The position numbers and the translations under genes are program-made. A model generated the notes under the pieces. It worked only from the letters and a program-made list of their open reading frames with translations, had not been told where the DNA came from and ran no database searches. A stretch of DNA of 64,000 nucleotides from contig NZ_JNXG01000023.1 in assembly GCF_000717025.1 (NCBI RefSeq), forward strand, positions 1 to 64,000, given 5' to 3'. How positions within the stretch are numbered: position 1 is the stretch's first letter; each line of letters starts with the position of its first letter. Of this stretch, positions 1 to 8,559 are shown piece by piece. Source of the DNA: Streptomyces atroolivaceus (GTDB taxonomy: Bacteria > Actinomycetota > Actinomycetes > Streptomycetales > Streptomycetaceae).

Positions 1-81
1 GCCACCCGCTACGAGAAACGCGCCTACATCTACCTCGGTACCGTCACGCTCGCAGCACTCGTCATCTGGCTCAGAACATGA
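1..81 (+). mobile_element. 3' end of an IS5-family transposase (cut by window edge)
   Basis: The first frame is open from base 1 to a TGA at 79-81. It encodes 26 residues with the C-terminal signature VTLAALVIWLRT, typical of Streptomyces IS5-family DDE transposases. Only the tail lies in the window; the rest should be upstream. A near copy of this tail occurs at 35095-35160 on the other strand, so the same IS type has been active elsewhere in this region. Confidence 0.75.
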
Positions 82-96
82 TCCGAGAAACAGTGC
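82..96. repeat. Probable terminal inverted repeat of the IS5-type element
   Basis: Directly after the transposase stop, TCCGAGAAACAGTGC reads on the opposite strand as GCACTGTTTCTCGGA, the general form of IS5/IS427-group ends. The same motif with small changes follows the relic at 35095. The following bases CTAA may be the target site. The other end of the element is outside the window, so the repeat could not be paired. Confidence 0.5.
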
Positions 97-534
97 CTAA
101 GGCTCAGGCGGCAGCAGTTGCTGCAGCGACGGGATGCCCCGAAGCTCTGGGTGCTGCTGGACGAGGCGGTGCTGATGCGGCCGACGGGCGGCGCCCGGGT
201 GATGCGTGAGCAACTCGCCCATCTGCTGGAGATGACGGAGTTGCCGCACGTGATCGTGCAGGTGGCCCCCTTCGCGGTGACCGCCCACACGTCTCCCGGC
301 AACGGCATCACGTATCTGCGGTTCGCGATGGACGGGCTCCCCGATGTCGCGTACATCGAGCACCTGACCAACGCCACCTCCGTGAACAAGCAGGAGAGCA
401 CGGACGAGTACCGGTGGATCCTGGACTCGCTCAGCGCTCAGTCGCCGAGCCCGGCCGAGAGCAGGGACCTGTTGAGGCAGGCGCTCAAGCGCTACAGCGT
501 GGGCAACCGGCTCTCCGACGGCTCCGCTGTGTGA
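97..534 (+). pseudogene. 5'-truncated DUF5753 (XRE-type) regulator, C-terminal domain only
   Basis: The frame is open right up to the IS end, and similarity to the DUF5753 domain starts immediately (RRQQLL, then KLWVLLDEAVL, then VIVQVAPF). In this large Streptomyces family the domain follows an N-terminal XRE helix-turn-helix of roughly 100 residues. That part is absent here because the IS element sits in its place. A TTG at 118 could start a 138-residue product, but it would lack the DNA-binding domain. Family members are usually paired with a DUF397 protein; none is visible downstream. I read this as a gene decapitated by the adjacent insertion. The C-terminal reading frame is still intact, which suggests a fairly recent event. 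Confidence 0.7.
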
Positions 535-778
535 CCTCGGCATCGGTCCGCTCCCGCGCCGAAGACGCCGGCGGGCGACGGCCCCAGGTTGCGCCCGCTG
601 CCGGACCGGTTGTTCGGCCGATCAGAGCCTCGTTGATCTGCCGGGTGGGTCTGTGCGGCGACCTGTGGATCGAGGAGCCCGAAGCCGGAATCCCGAGGCC
701 GGATCCTCGTCCCACGGGGCTGCTCCGGCTACCCGGGCGCCGGCCCGGACACCACCGTCCCGCCGGTCGTACGACCCG

Positions 779-1594
779 TCACCACTTGCGGCCGACACCG
801 CCGTACTCGATCCACTCCCGGGTCGCCTGCTTCGGCGCCAGATCCGAATCCGGCCGCCACGTCGACACCTCCACCAGGCCCGGCTCCAGGACGTCCAGGC
901 CTTCCAGGAACTCGTGCACGTCCTCCTGCCGCCGCACGCGTCCCCACCGGTTGCCGGTGCTTTTCGCCATGAACTCCGTGACGAAGTCGCGGGTTGCCGC
1001 GTCCTCACTCACGAGCTGACAGACCACCAGGAAGCTTCCCGGGGCGAGACGGGCAGCCACCCGGCGAACCAGGCCCGCGGGGTCGTCCTCGTCCGGAACG
1101 CAGTGCAGCACGGACACGAACAGGGCGGCCACCGGCTCGTCGAAGTCGATGAGCCGGGTCACCTCAGGATGGCCGAAAATGCCCTCGGTGTCCCGCATGT
1201 CCGCCTGGATGACCGCGGTCCTGTCGTTCTCCTCGAGTATGGCTTTGCCGTGCGCCAGGACGATGGGGTCGTTGTCTATGTAGACGATCCGCGCATCGGG
1301 GTCCACGAGTTGGGCGACCTGATGGACGTTGTCCTGCGTCGGCAAGCCGGATCCGTGATCGATGAACTGGCGGATCCCGTACTCGGACGCCAAGTGGTGC
1401 ACGACGCGTCGTAGGAACCTCCGGTTGTTCACCGCGAGCACCTTGGTGCTCGGCACACGCTCCAGGAGCTGCTCACACGCCACCCGGTCGGCGGGGTAGT
1501 TGTCCTTACCACCCAGGTAGTAGTCGTACATCCGCGCGACGCTCGGCACGTTCACATCGATGTTCGTCGGAATGGAGGTCTCCCCGTTGCTCAT
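779..1594 (-). CDS. SAM-dependent methyltransferase, DUF574 (Methyltransf_19) family
   Basis: A 271-residue protein with the hallmarks of the actinobacterial DUF574 family: an N-terminal VPSVARMYDYYLGGKDNY motif (about residues 16-33), a FIDHGSGLPT motif I variant (about 78-87) for SAM binding, and VYIDNDPIVL with its acidic ribose-binding residue. Full length for the family. The substrate is unknown; family members are often near XRE/DUF397 regulators. An in-frame TGA lies a few codons upstream, so ATG 1594 is the first good start. It overlaps the stop of the 17-codon ORF at 1591-1644 as ATGA, pointing to coupled translation. Confidence 0.85.
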   Translation of the reverse strand: MSNGETSIPTNIDVNVPSVARMYDYYLGGKDNYPADRVACEQLLERVPSTKVLAVNNRRFLRRVVHHLASEYGIRQFIDHGSGLPTQDNVHQVAQLVDPDARIVYIDNDPIVLAHGKAILEENDRTAVIQADMRDTEGIFGHPEVTRLIDFDEPVAALFVSVLHCVPDEDDPAGLVRRVAARLAPGSFLVVCQLVSEDAATRDFVTEFMAKSTGNRWGRVRRQEDVHEFLEGLDVLEPGLVEVSTWRPDSDLAPKQATREWIEYGGVGRKW

Positions 1595-1644
1595 CCAGCG
1601 CCTCGCGGTTCAAAGAGAGTGAAGTCGGTGTCCGTGGAGGTCAT
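1591..1644 (-). CDS. 17-residue upstream peptide coupled to the methyltransferase
   Basis: ATG 1644 follows a GAGG sequence and opens a 17-codon frame, MTSTDTDFTLFEPRGAG, whose TGA overlaps the methyltransferase ATG. The arrangement (own ribosome site, 4-base overlap) fits a leader peptide controlling translation of the downstream gene. It could also be the eroded end of a longer gene, since its frame continues upstream without a clear family match. There is no evidence of function beyond position. Confidence 0.4.
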   Translation of the reverse strand: MTSTDTDFTLFEPRGAG

Positions 1645-1982
1645 GCTAGGGACCTCGCGGGGCGGCTGACAGCCCTCGGGCGAGTGAGGCGCGGCCACAG
1701 GGAAGTGAATCAGCCAAGCATGGACGAGGGAGTGACACCCTTGTCGCCGGGTCCGCTCCGGCCAGAGCGGCCGTTTCCCGCCACGGTGCGGCAACCCTGC
1801 CTGATGGAGGGCCTGTAGCCGTGCGGCAGTGGTTTCGTGGAACCTGTGCGACGGTGCACGAAACCTCAATTCCGGCGCGGCCGGAATTCGACGGCGTGCA
1901 TTTCCGTGGTCTTCTCGGAACGGGTCCGACAGCACGGGCCTGGACGCGTCGGACGGTAGCCGCTCGAGCGTGGAGGTCTATC

Positions 1983-2927
1983 GTGGGGGCCATGTCCGTC
2001 CCTGAGCTGATCCGCATCGTCTCGCGCGACTCACCCATGGCCCTGGCCCAGGTCGAGCGTGTCAGGGCCGAACTCGCGGCCCTCCATCCCGACACGGTCA
2101 CCGAAGTCGTCCCGGTCAGAACCACAGGCGACAAATGGATGGGAGATCTCTCCAAGGTCGAAGGCAAGGGGGCCTTCACCAAGGAGGTCGACGCCGCCCT
2201 CCTCGCGGGGGCGGCGGACCTGGCCGTCCACTGCGTCAAGGACATCCCCGCCGACCGTCCGCTGCCCGCAGGCACGACGTTTGCCGCGTTCCTCGAGCGC
2301 GACGACATCCGCGATGCCCTCGTCCACCCGGGCGGACTCACGCTCGACCAGCTGCCTGACGGCGCACGCGTCGGTACCTCGTCCGTTCGCCGGACCGCGC
2401 AGCTTGCGGCTTCCCACCCCCATTTGAACTGCATCCCCTTCCGTGGCAACGCCAACCGGCGACTGGCGAAGCTCGCTGCCGGAGAAGCCGACGCGCTCCT
2501 CCTGGCCGCCGCGGGCCTTCATCGCATCGGCCGGTCCGACGTGATCAGCGACATCCTCTCCCCGGAGACGATGTGCCCCCCGATCGGCGCGGGCGTCCTC
2601 GCTTTGCAGTGCCGCGAGGACGACACGGCGACCATCGACGCCGTGAGCGTGCTCAATCACCCGGGGACCTACCGGGAGATCACGGCTGAGCGCATGTTCC
2701 TCCACGTACTTCAGGGTCACTGCAACTCCCCGATCGCCGGGTACGCCAAAGCCCAACGCAACGGAGATCTCTCTCTGCGTGCCTGCGTGTTCACCCCCGA
2801 CGGCAAGACCGTCCTCAACGCGCACGAATGGGCAGGTCCGCTCGATCCCGCCACCCTCGGCACCTCCGTGGCCGTGACCCTGTTGCGGCAGGGCGCCCGC
2901 GAGCTGATCGACAGCATCGCACACTGA
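1983..2927 (+). CDS. hemC: Hydroxymethylbilane synthase (porphobilinogen deaminase)
   Basis: Polymerises four porphobilinogens to hydroxymethylbilane in tetrapyrrole synthesis, in the cytoplasm. About 314 residues, normal length. Visible family motifs: [10 protein letters not shown] near the start, VHCVKDIP containing the catalytic aspartate, GTSSVRR arginines, FRGNANRRL, and a cysteine in LQGHCNSPI at the position that carries the dipyrromethane cofactor. The usual GGC context of that cysteine is changed to GHC. GTG 1983 has GGAGG six bases upstream; ATG 1992 is an alternative. It stands alone rather than with other hem genes, so it is probably a second copy or tied to a specialised tetrapyrrole need. 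That role is inference. Confidence 0.88.
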   Translation: MGAMSVPELIRIVSRDSPMALAQVERVRAELAALHPDTVTEVVPVRTTGDKWMGDLSKVEGKGAFTKEVDAALLAGAADLAVHCVKDIPADRPLPAGTTFAAFLERDDIRDALVHPGGLTLDQLPDGARVGTSSVRRTAQLAASHPHLNCIPFRGNANRRLAKLAAGEADALLLAAAGLHRIGRSDVISDILSPETMCPPIGAGVLALQCREDDTATIDAVSVLNHPGTYREITAERMFLHVLQGHCNSPIAGYAKAQRNGDLSLRACVFTPDGKTVLNAHEWAGPLDPATLGTSVAVTLLRQGARELIDSIAH

Positions 2928-3314
2928 GAAGGGGAGGGGCGGAGGATCCGCGCTGCCCGAAGACCGATCCGGCCTGGGCGGCAGCAGGCCCTGGTGGGTC
3001 TGTGAGTGGCGGTGCAGATGTTCCGAGCGCCCGCAGACCGGCGGGATCCACGTCCGCCGGGTTGCGGGCTCAGGCTCCGGACCGGGTGGGCAAGGCCGAG
3101 GAATTTTCCAAGGCAGGGACGGGGCCTCCGTCTCCGGTCGCATCGGCGGCGGTCAGGTGCCTGCTCCGGCTCGCCGACGACCGAGGACACCCGATTGCAC
3201 GCCGGAAGCCTCCGCCCGGCTGCCGAGCGGCCATGGAGCACCGATCCTGGAGACAGCGCCCCTCCAGGGTGCGCCACGCCGCGCGCAACGCCCGTCGTAC
3301 CTGAGGAGACCTCC
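2928..3314. other. Intergenic, no gene recognised
   Basis: About 390 bases between hemC and the SRPBCC gene. Open frames here have no family features. The last bases hold the GAGGAG ribosome site of the next gene. No convincing terminator hairpin was found. Confidence 0.5.
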
Positions 3315-3758
3315 ATGGCCCAGTTCGAGGCGACGGTCGACATCGACCGTCCTGTCGCTGAGGTGTTCGCCTTCCTCGCGGACGGCGAGAACGACAGGAA
3401 GTTCAGCCCACGCGTCCAGAAGATCTCCAAGAGCCCGGCCGGTCCGACAGCAGTGGGCACCGTGTTCCGCAGCACGGTGAAGGACGCGGGCATGACGACA
3501 CGGCGCGCGTTCCGGATCAGTGAACTCGTGGCCCCTACGCGCATCCGCTGGAACGAACTGTCGGCCAACCTCGTGACGGCCCGGGAAGGCGGTTACGACC
3601 TCGAGGCCCTAGGGCATGATCGAACAAGAGTACGGATCTTCAATGATCTGGAGGGCCACCGCCTGGGCAAGCTCCTTGTCGGGCTCGCTGTTGCTGCCGC
3701 CCGTAAGGACGCGCCGGCCTTCGGGCACCGGATCAAGGCTGCGGTGGAAGCCGCCTGA
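3315..3758 (+). CDS. SRPBCC-family protein (polyketide cyclase/START-like)
   Basis: 147 residues with the N-terminal pattern FEATVDIDRPVAEVFAFLAD of the SRPBCC fold, then FSPRVQKISK and a variable middle, ending in a long helix rich in Ala/Arg. The fold makes a hydrophobic ligand pocket; members range from cyclases to stress-response AHSA1-like proteins, and no substrate can be assigned. ATG 3315 is chosen because GAGGAG lies seven bases upstream and the conserved start of the fold follows at once. Next gene is 68 bases downstream, same strand. Confidence 0.8.
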   Translation: MAQFEATVDIDRPVAEVFAFLADGENDRKFSPRVQKISKSPAGPTAVGTVFRSTVKDAGMTTRRAFRISELVAPTRIRWNELSANLVTAREGGYDLEALGHDRTRVRIFNDLEGHRLGKLLVGLAVAAARKDAPAFGHRIKAAVEAA

Positions 3759-3826
3759 CCCGCGCGCCTGACCTGCGGCGCGAAGGGTGCCGGCTCCCTC
3801 GCACCGGTCGGCGTAGGGTCGGCACC

Positions 3827-4213
3827 ATGGTGCACGTACTGAGCAGCAGGGTGTTGCTGAGGCCCGCCGACCCGGAGGTCTCCCGCGACTTCTACGGGCG
3901 GACCCTCGGACTGTCCGTCTACAGGGAGTTCGGCACCGGCCCCGACCGCGGAACGGTGTACTTCCTCGGCGGAGGCTTCCTCGAGGTCTCAGGGAGAGCG
4001 GACGTACCACCGACCGGCACACTGCAGATCTGGATGCAGGTCGCCGACTGTGCGGCGGCACACGAGGAGGTTTCGGCCCGTGGAGCAGCCGTCCTGCGCC
4101 CGCCGCTCCAGGAGCCCTGGGGTCTGATCGAGATGTGGATCGCCGACCCGGACGGCCACCGCATCGTGCTCACCGAGGTGCCGGCCGGCCACCCCCTCCG
4201 ATACCGCCCCTGA
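3827..4213 (+). CDS. VOC-family protein (glyoxalase/dioxygenase superfamily)
   Basis: 128 residues covering one VOC module with two beta-alpha-beta-beta-beta halves: LSSRVLLRPADPEVSRDFY at the N-terminus and WGLIEMWIADPDGHRIVL near the C-terminus, where the metal-ligand glutamate commonly lies. Single-module VOC proteins act as dimers in glyoxalase, dioxygenase or antibiotic-binding roles; the sequence does not tell which. Same strand as the SRPBCC gene. Confidence 0.82.
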   Translation: MVHVLSSRVLLRPADPEVSRDFYGRTLGLSVYREFGTGPDRGTVYFLGGGFLEVSGRADVPPTGTLQIWMQVADCAAAHEEVSARGAAVLRPPLQEPWGLIEMWIADPDGHRIVLTEVPAGHPLRYRP

Positions 4214-4679
4214 GCCTCCGGGAAGGCGATCAAGGGAGAGCGACGAGTGCGACGCGAGCCCTGCGCGACGAGCGGGACCTGGTGTTCCGCTCCGGAGGGC
4301 ATCTGCGGACGGAGGGCTTAGGTACTCCGGCGGATATCGGGGCGTCAGGTCCAGCAGGCCGGAAACGGCCCAGCAGTGGCGTGGCGGACGGGAACCTGAG
4401 GGCTCAGGCGTAGCCGTGTGAGCCCGTCCTCGCCGACGGGTCCGCTGCCGGACTTGGCGCTTTCCGCCGCGCGGACAGGTGGGACCTGCTCGACTTCCCG
4501 GAGGGCGAGGTCGCTGCTTCCGTGACGTCCGGGAGCAGGGATGGCCGGCCGTCGGTCTCGTCGTCCGTTGCCGTTCGTCCAGGGAGGAGGGCGGGAGTGC
4601 GACGGTTGTGCGGACCCGGGGGAGGGGCGCTGCCTTTCGCAGTTGACCTTCGAGTTGGTTGAAGCCCGATGATGGCGAC
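4214..4679. other. Intergenic, no gene recognised
   Basis: About 470 bases upstream of the MerR-fusion operon. Long frames run through it on both strands because of GC bias, but none shows a family motif or a clear ribosome site. It should hold the operon promoter; no sequence resembling a classical spaced MerR operator was picked out. Confidence 0.5.
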
Positions 4680-5777
4680 GTGCCAAACAGTGAACTGATG
4701 CCGATCGGCGTCTTTGCCCGACGCAGTGGTCTGACCTCCAGCGCGTTGAGGTTCTACGCCGACTCCGGGCTGCTTCCCGCCGCGGTGGTCGACCCGGTCA
4801 CGGGCTACCGCTACTACAGCCCTGCCCAGGTCCCGAGGGCCACCCAGCTTCGCAGGCTCCGTGAGATCGCCATGCCCCTTACGACGGTCGAAACGCTCCT
4901 CGCCGCCGAATCCGACGAGGCGTCCCGGCTGCTCGACGAGCACGTGACAAGGACCGTCGAGGAGGCAAAGGCGGCGCAGCGGACAGCCGCCGTGATCGAG
5001 TCCTCGCTCGCCGGTGTGCCCAGCCTGCCGATCGCGGTGCTGAGGGGGCCCGTGCTTGCGGATGCGGTGGAACAGGTCCTGACCGCGACGGTACGTGAGA
5101 CGGGGATGCCGGTACTCGCAGCCCTGTTCCTCGAGGTCAGTCAGGAAGCGGTCACCCTCACCGCGACGGACCGCTACCGGCTGGCGACTCGAACTCTGGC
5201 GCCGGTCGAACCACCGCTGCACACGTGGGCCGCCGCGGTCGACGGCGATGAACTGCGTACCGCCTCCGCCGCGATCCGCCGAAGTGGGACGGTACGGATC
5301 GAGGCGACCGCTCGAGGCATCCGGCTACGTCTGGCAGACCGGGAAGACCAGCACTGCCGGTTGATCGCCGACGAGGCATTCCCCGACTACCGACTGGTGC
5401 TCGCGTCACTGGGCGAAGCCACCACCCGAGTAAGGGTCTCGAAGGCCCTGCTTCTGCGATCCCTGGAGGAACTCCCCGGTGAGCGGGTCGCCTTGCGGGT
5501 CACTGACGGGGCGGTCACCCATCTGTGGGCAGGTGACGGACACTCTGGAACCCGGCTCCCGGCCGCCGTGACGGGGCTGGCCTTCCGGATCTGGTTCGAA
5601 CTGACCACGCTCTATCCCGCGGTGAGCACTGCCATCGGTCCCGACGTGCTGCTCGACCTGAGGGGATATGACCAGCCCGTCACCGTCCGTTCTGCCGACC
5701 GTGGCGATCTCACCACCCTGATCATGCCCATCAGACCGGATCACCTCGAGCAGGACGACAAGGAGAACTCCGCATGA
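4680..5777 (+). CDS. MerR-type regulator fused to a DNA polymerase III beta-clamp-like domain
   Basis: About 365 residues. Residues 8-75 form a MerR winged helix-turn-helix (IGVFARRSGLTSSALRFYAD, then GYRYYSP), followed by the usual coiled helix to about 115. The rest does not look like an effector domain but like two sliding-clamp lobes: LAALFLEVSQEAVTLTATDRYRLA matches the clamp core pattern ending in 'ATDxYRLA', and the C-terminus ends in LTTLIMPIR, like the clamp ending 'MPVR'. A complete bacterial clamp has three lobes in about 370 residues, so this is a shortened version. GTG 4680 is preferred; ATG 4698 and TTG 4659 are alternatives and none has a strong ribosome site. The stop overlaps the next gene as ATGA. 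Function unknown; DNA-damage or replication sensing is a guess. Confidence 0.82.
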   Translation: MPNSELMPIGVFARRSGLTSSALRFYADSGLLPAAVVDPVTGYRYYSPAQVPRATQLRRLREIAMPLTTVETLLAAESDEASRLLDEHVTRTVEEAKAAQRTAAVIESSLAGVPSLPIAVLRGPVLADAVEQVLTATVRETGMPVLAALFLEVSQEAVTLTATDRYRLATRTLAPVEPPLHTWAAAVDGDELRTASAAIRRSGTVRIEATARGIRLRLADREDQHCRLIADEAFPDYRLVLASLGEATTRVRVSKALLLRSLEELPGERVALRVTDGAVTHLWAGDGHSGTRLPAAVTGLAFRIWFELTTLYPAVSTAIGPDVLLDLRGYDQPVTVRSADRGDLTTLIMPIRPDHLEQDDKENSA

Positions 5778-6283
5778 CCGCTACTTCCCCCGGCCCGGAC
5801 CCGACCATGGAAGCCATCGGCCGAGCCGTCACCAAGGGGCGAGCCGGGGACGTCGTTGTCGCCCGCCAAGACCTGTTGGGCCGCTGGTCCGTCATCGGCG
5901 TCACGGGCGACCCGCTGCACCGCTGTGCCCTGGCGCACTACTTGGCAGATCTCCAGGAAGACCCTGTCGAGGCCCTGGCCTGGGACATTCGCGCCCTGGA
6001 TGCTGCCGACGCTGTGACCGAACAGCGGGTCCGGGAACACCACGCCGACCTCCACATCGCCGGCTTCTATCCGTCCCTGCACCTCAATCTCGCTGACAAC
6101 TACCGGCGCCTCGCATCCTTCGAAGCCGCCGCCGAGCACATCGAGGCTGCCGAAGCACACCTTCCCGACCTTTCCGAGGACGCTTACGGAAAGCTCATTC
6201 GCGGTGCCATCCGGGAGGTCGCGGAGGCCATCGCCGCGCGGGACACCACGAAACGGCCTTCCGCACCCGGTCACACCGCATGA
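5774..6283 (+). CDS. Helical-repeat (TPR-like) protein, function unknown
   Basis: 169 residues starting in a 4-base ATGA overlap with the MerR/clamp gene, so very likely co-translated with it. The sequence is mostly amphipathic helix pairs (HRCALAHYLADLQ, then SLHLNLADNYRRLASF, then AAEHIEAAEAHL), the spacing of tetratricopeptide-like repeats. There is no catalytic motif, signal peptide or membrane segment. It probably serves as a protein-binding partner of its operon mates; that is inference from layout. Related sequences are, as far as I know, uncharacterised. Confidence 0.7.
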   Translation: MTATSPGPDPTMEAIGRAVTKGRAGDVVVARQDLLGRWSVIGVTGDPLHRCALAHYLADLQEDPVEALAWDIRALDAADAVTEQRVREHHADLHIAGFYPSLHLNLADNYRRLASFEAAAEHIEAAEAHLPDLSEDAYGKLIRGAIREVAEAIAARDTTKRPSAPGHTA

Positions 6284-6750
6284 CGCAGCGGCGCCGCCGA
6301 CGTGGCGGTCCCTCCTTGCGGCATGATGAGGTCATGCGGACGCGACCTGTACTCATCTACGACGGAGACTGTGCTTTCTGCACCTCCTCAGTGACGTTTG
6401 CCGAGCGGCACATCCGGCCACGCTGCGAGGTCACCCCATGGCAGTTCGCGGATCTGAACTCCCTCGGCACGACCCGAGAGCGAGCTGAACACGAACTGCT
6501 GTGGATCACGCCGGCCGGCGTGACGCACGGTGGCGCGCAGGCCGTCGCAAAGCTGCTGCTGAACGCGGGAAGACGCTGGGCTGTCCTCGGAGCGCTGCTC
6601 AGCCTGCCTCCCCTGCGCTGGATCGCTCACGGGGTCTACCGGCTCGTGGCGAACAATCGCGAAAGGATGCCAGGTGGTACGCCCGCCTGCGCGCTTCCTG
6701 CGGACGGCCGGCCGCGCACCCAGGCATCTTCGCCGCCCACCGCACACTGA
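6280..6750 (+). CDS. DCC-family thiol-disulfide oxidoreductase-like protein (DUF393)
   Basis: The IYDGDCAFC motif identifies the DUF393/DCC family, small proteins with a thioredoxin-like CxxC-adjacent motif. About 156 residues if ATG 6280 is used, which overlaps the previous stop as ATGA; ATG 6334, just ahead of the conserved motif, is an equally plausible start. A hydrophobic stretch (WAVLGALLSLPPLRWIAHGVYRL region) may sit on a membrane or pack in the fold. The C-terminal 25 residues are low-complexity and may be extra. It closes the three-gene operon. Confidence 0.78.
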   Translation: MTQRRRRRGGPSLRHDEVMRTRPVLIYDGDCAFCTSSVTFAERHIRPRCEVTPWQFADLNSLGTTRERAEHELLWITPAGVTHGGAQAVAKLLLNAGRRWAVLGALLSLPPLRWIAHGVYRLVANNRERMPGGTPACALPADGRPRTQASSPPTAH

Positions 6751-6950
6751 GTGCCGGGCCGGGACCGACACAGGCAGCGGTGCGTCCGGTCGGCCGGGCA
6801 GAAGCGGCACGGGGTGACCGCTCGCGTTTCCCAGGTGACACCTGCTGGTGCAGCCGCGAACCATCCCGCTGATCGCTCGGGGGCGTTCGAAGTCGTTCAC
6901 CGGCACGTCCACAGGTGCCGGGCACCTACCTCACACGGACGCTTACGGCG

Positions 6951-6990
6951 CAGGTTGCCGGCCGCCCTGTGTGGGGTGGCCGGCAACCTG
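6951..6990. terminator. Bidirectional hairpin terminator between DCC and terB genes
   Basis: Perfect 13-base inverted repeat CAGGTTGCCGGCC with a 14-base loop, ending seven bases before the convergent terB stop. No long T-tract on either side, as is common in Streptomyces. Confidence 0.8.
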
Positions 6991-6996
6991 TTCGGT

Positions 6997-7545
6997 TCAG
7001 AGCTGGAATTCCGCGGGGGACAGTCCCAGCGCCGTGCACGCTTCACGGAGAACCATGTGCTCGGCCTGGGAGAAGTTGCCGTCCGCACCGGCGATGACGA
7101 TGCCGGTCTGCAGCACGGCCCTCGCCTCCGTCGGCTTCTTGGCGGCCTTGGCGATCTCCTGCATCACCTCGGCCTTGCCCTGCTGGAAGTTGAAACTCAG
7201 CTGGTCCACGTGCTTGTTGAAACGCGTGCGCAACTGCTCCGGCGGGAAGTTCTGCAGGACCTCGTTGCCGAGGATCATCGACTCCACGTGCTGGCGCTCG
7301 GCAGGGTCCACCTGTCCGTCCGCAGCTGCGACGAGTGCGCACATCGCCATGCTCGCGTCCCGGTAGGCGCCGCTCTTCAGCTCCGTCTTGAGGGAGGCGA
7401 GCTGTGTCTTCAGCGTGCCGACCAGCTGCGCGCGCGAGCCACCGCCGGATCCCTGTCCGCCGCTGTGTCCGGCTGCCGGCCCCCGTGCTCCTTGGGACTG
7501 CTGGAGAGTTTTGGCCTGATCCTTGAGCCGGTCCCACACTGCCAT
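6997..7545 (-). CDS. TerB-family (tellurite-resistance B-like) protein
   Basis: 182 residues. After a Gly/Ser/Gln-rich N-terminal linker, residues about 55-180 match the all-helical TerB fold, with the two acidic metal-site motifs of the family: ALVAAADGQVDPAERQ and VIAGADGNFSQAEH. In Streptomyces such proteins often occur with Ter/calcium-linked systems, but no other ter gene is near. ATG 7545 follows GAGGTGA five bases upstream; the GTG at 7554 lacks such a site. A strong hairpin follows the stop. Tellurite resistance itself is not implied. Confidence 0.85.
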   Translation of the reverse strand: MAVWDRLKDQAKTLQQSQGARGPAAGHSGGQGSGGGSRAQLVGTLKTQLASLKTELKSGAYRDASMAMCALVAAADGQVDPAERQHVESMILGNEVLQNFPPEQLRTRFNKHVDQLSFNFQQGKAEVMQEIAKAAKKPTEARAVLQTGIVIAGADGNFSQAEHMVLREACTALGLSPAEFQL

Positions 7546-7779
7546 TGAGGTCACCTCGGTCTTCGTCTTGGTTGTCGGTCGCGAGCCCGTGCGCTCACCC
7601 AGCCAACGGCCGGTAACGGGTAAAGGTTCCGCAAAGTGCCGGTGTTTTATGGTCGGACCGCTTCTGGCGACGTAGCCCTCCCGTCGTCCTTCGGGCCGAC
7701 GCCGGCGAACGGGCCGGGGCGCATCCCGCGGGAAGTGCGCCCGGTGTTCCCTTGATGATCAAGGTTCTGGACTTCGGCC

Positions 7780-8559
7780 ATGCCCAGCGATCCTCTCCAG
7801 CTCACCGTTCTGGGGTCGGCGACGCCCTATGCCGACGTCGGCAACCCGTGTTCCGGCTACCTCGTCTCCGGTGACGGCACCCGGATCTGGATGGATGCGG
7901 GCAGTGGAACGCTGGCTCAGCTGCAGCGACATCTACGTCTCGATGAGCTTGACGCGATCTGGATCTCACACCTGCACGCCGCCCACAGCGCGGACCTGCT
8001 CACGGCCTGCTACGCCGCGCTCTACGCGGACATCCAGCTCCCCGCGCCCATCCCGCTGTACGGCCCGCCCGGCACAGCTGACCGGCTGGCACACTTCCTC
8101 ACCAACGGCTCGACCCGCAGCCCGGTGGAGTCCGCCTTTGCCTTCCATGAGCTGCACGACGGGCATCAGGTTCGCGTCGGCACGCTCAACCTCACCAGCC
8201 GAGCGGTGGCGCACGGCCTGCCTGCGTTCGCGGTGCGCATCGAGGCCGCGGCCGGATCGTTGGTGTACTCCGGGGACACCGCGCCGTGCGCGAGCCTGGT
8301 GGAGCTCTCCGAGGGATGCGACGCGCTGCTGTGTGAAGCGGAAAGTGCGCAAGCGCCTCTTGAGGAGGAGCAGGTGCACCACACGCCCGAGGATGCCGGG
8401 GAGACGGCCGCGGCGGCCCGGGTGCGCCGCTTGATCGTCACGCACGTCGGCCGTTCCCTCAGGCCACAGCAGGCGGTGGAACGTGCTTCGGCTCGGTTCG
8501 ACGGCCCCGTCGACCACGCCTCTCCCGGGGCTGCCTTCCCGATAGGTGACGAGGGCTGA
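7780..8559 (+). CDS. MBL-fold metallohydrolase (RNase Z/arylsulfatase-like branch)
   Basis: 259 residues in the metallo-beta-lactamase fold: LTVLGSATPY at the N-terminus, WMDAGSGTL, HLHAAHSADLL as the metal motif, YSGDT and an ending IVTHVG. The standard motif is HxHxDH; here the Asp is replaced by Ala (HLHAAH), which would weaken the second metal site while leaving the histidines. Otherwise full length and intact. Substrate unknown. The ATG at 7780 has no strong ribosome site but the conserved first strand begins directly after it. Confidence 0.8.
   Translation: MPSDPLQLTVLGSATPYADVGNPCSGYLVSGDGTRIWMDAGSGTLAQLQRHLRLDELDAIWISHLHAAHSADLLTACYAALYADIQLPAPIPLYGPPGTADRLAHFLTNGSTRSPVESAFAFHELHDGHQVRVGTLNLTSRAVAHGLPAFAVRIEAAAGSLVYSGDTAPCASLVELSEGCDALLCEAESAQAPLEEEQVHHTPEDAGETAAAARVRRLIVTHVGRSLRPQQAVERASARFDGPVDHASPGAAFPIGDEG

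Noticed and set aside
6997..7545. Tellurite-resistance operon
   Set aside because: Only a single TerB-like gene is present; no terZ/terD/terC-type genes flank it.
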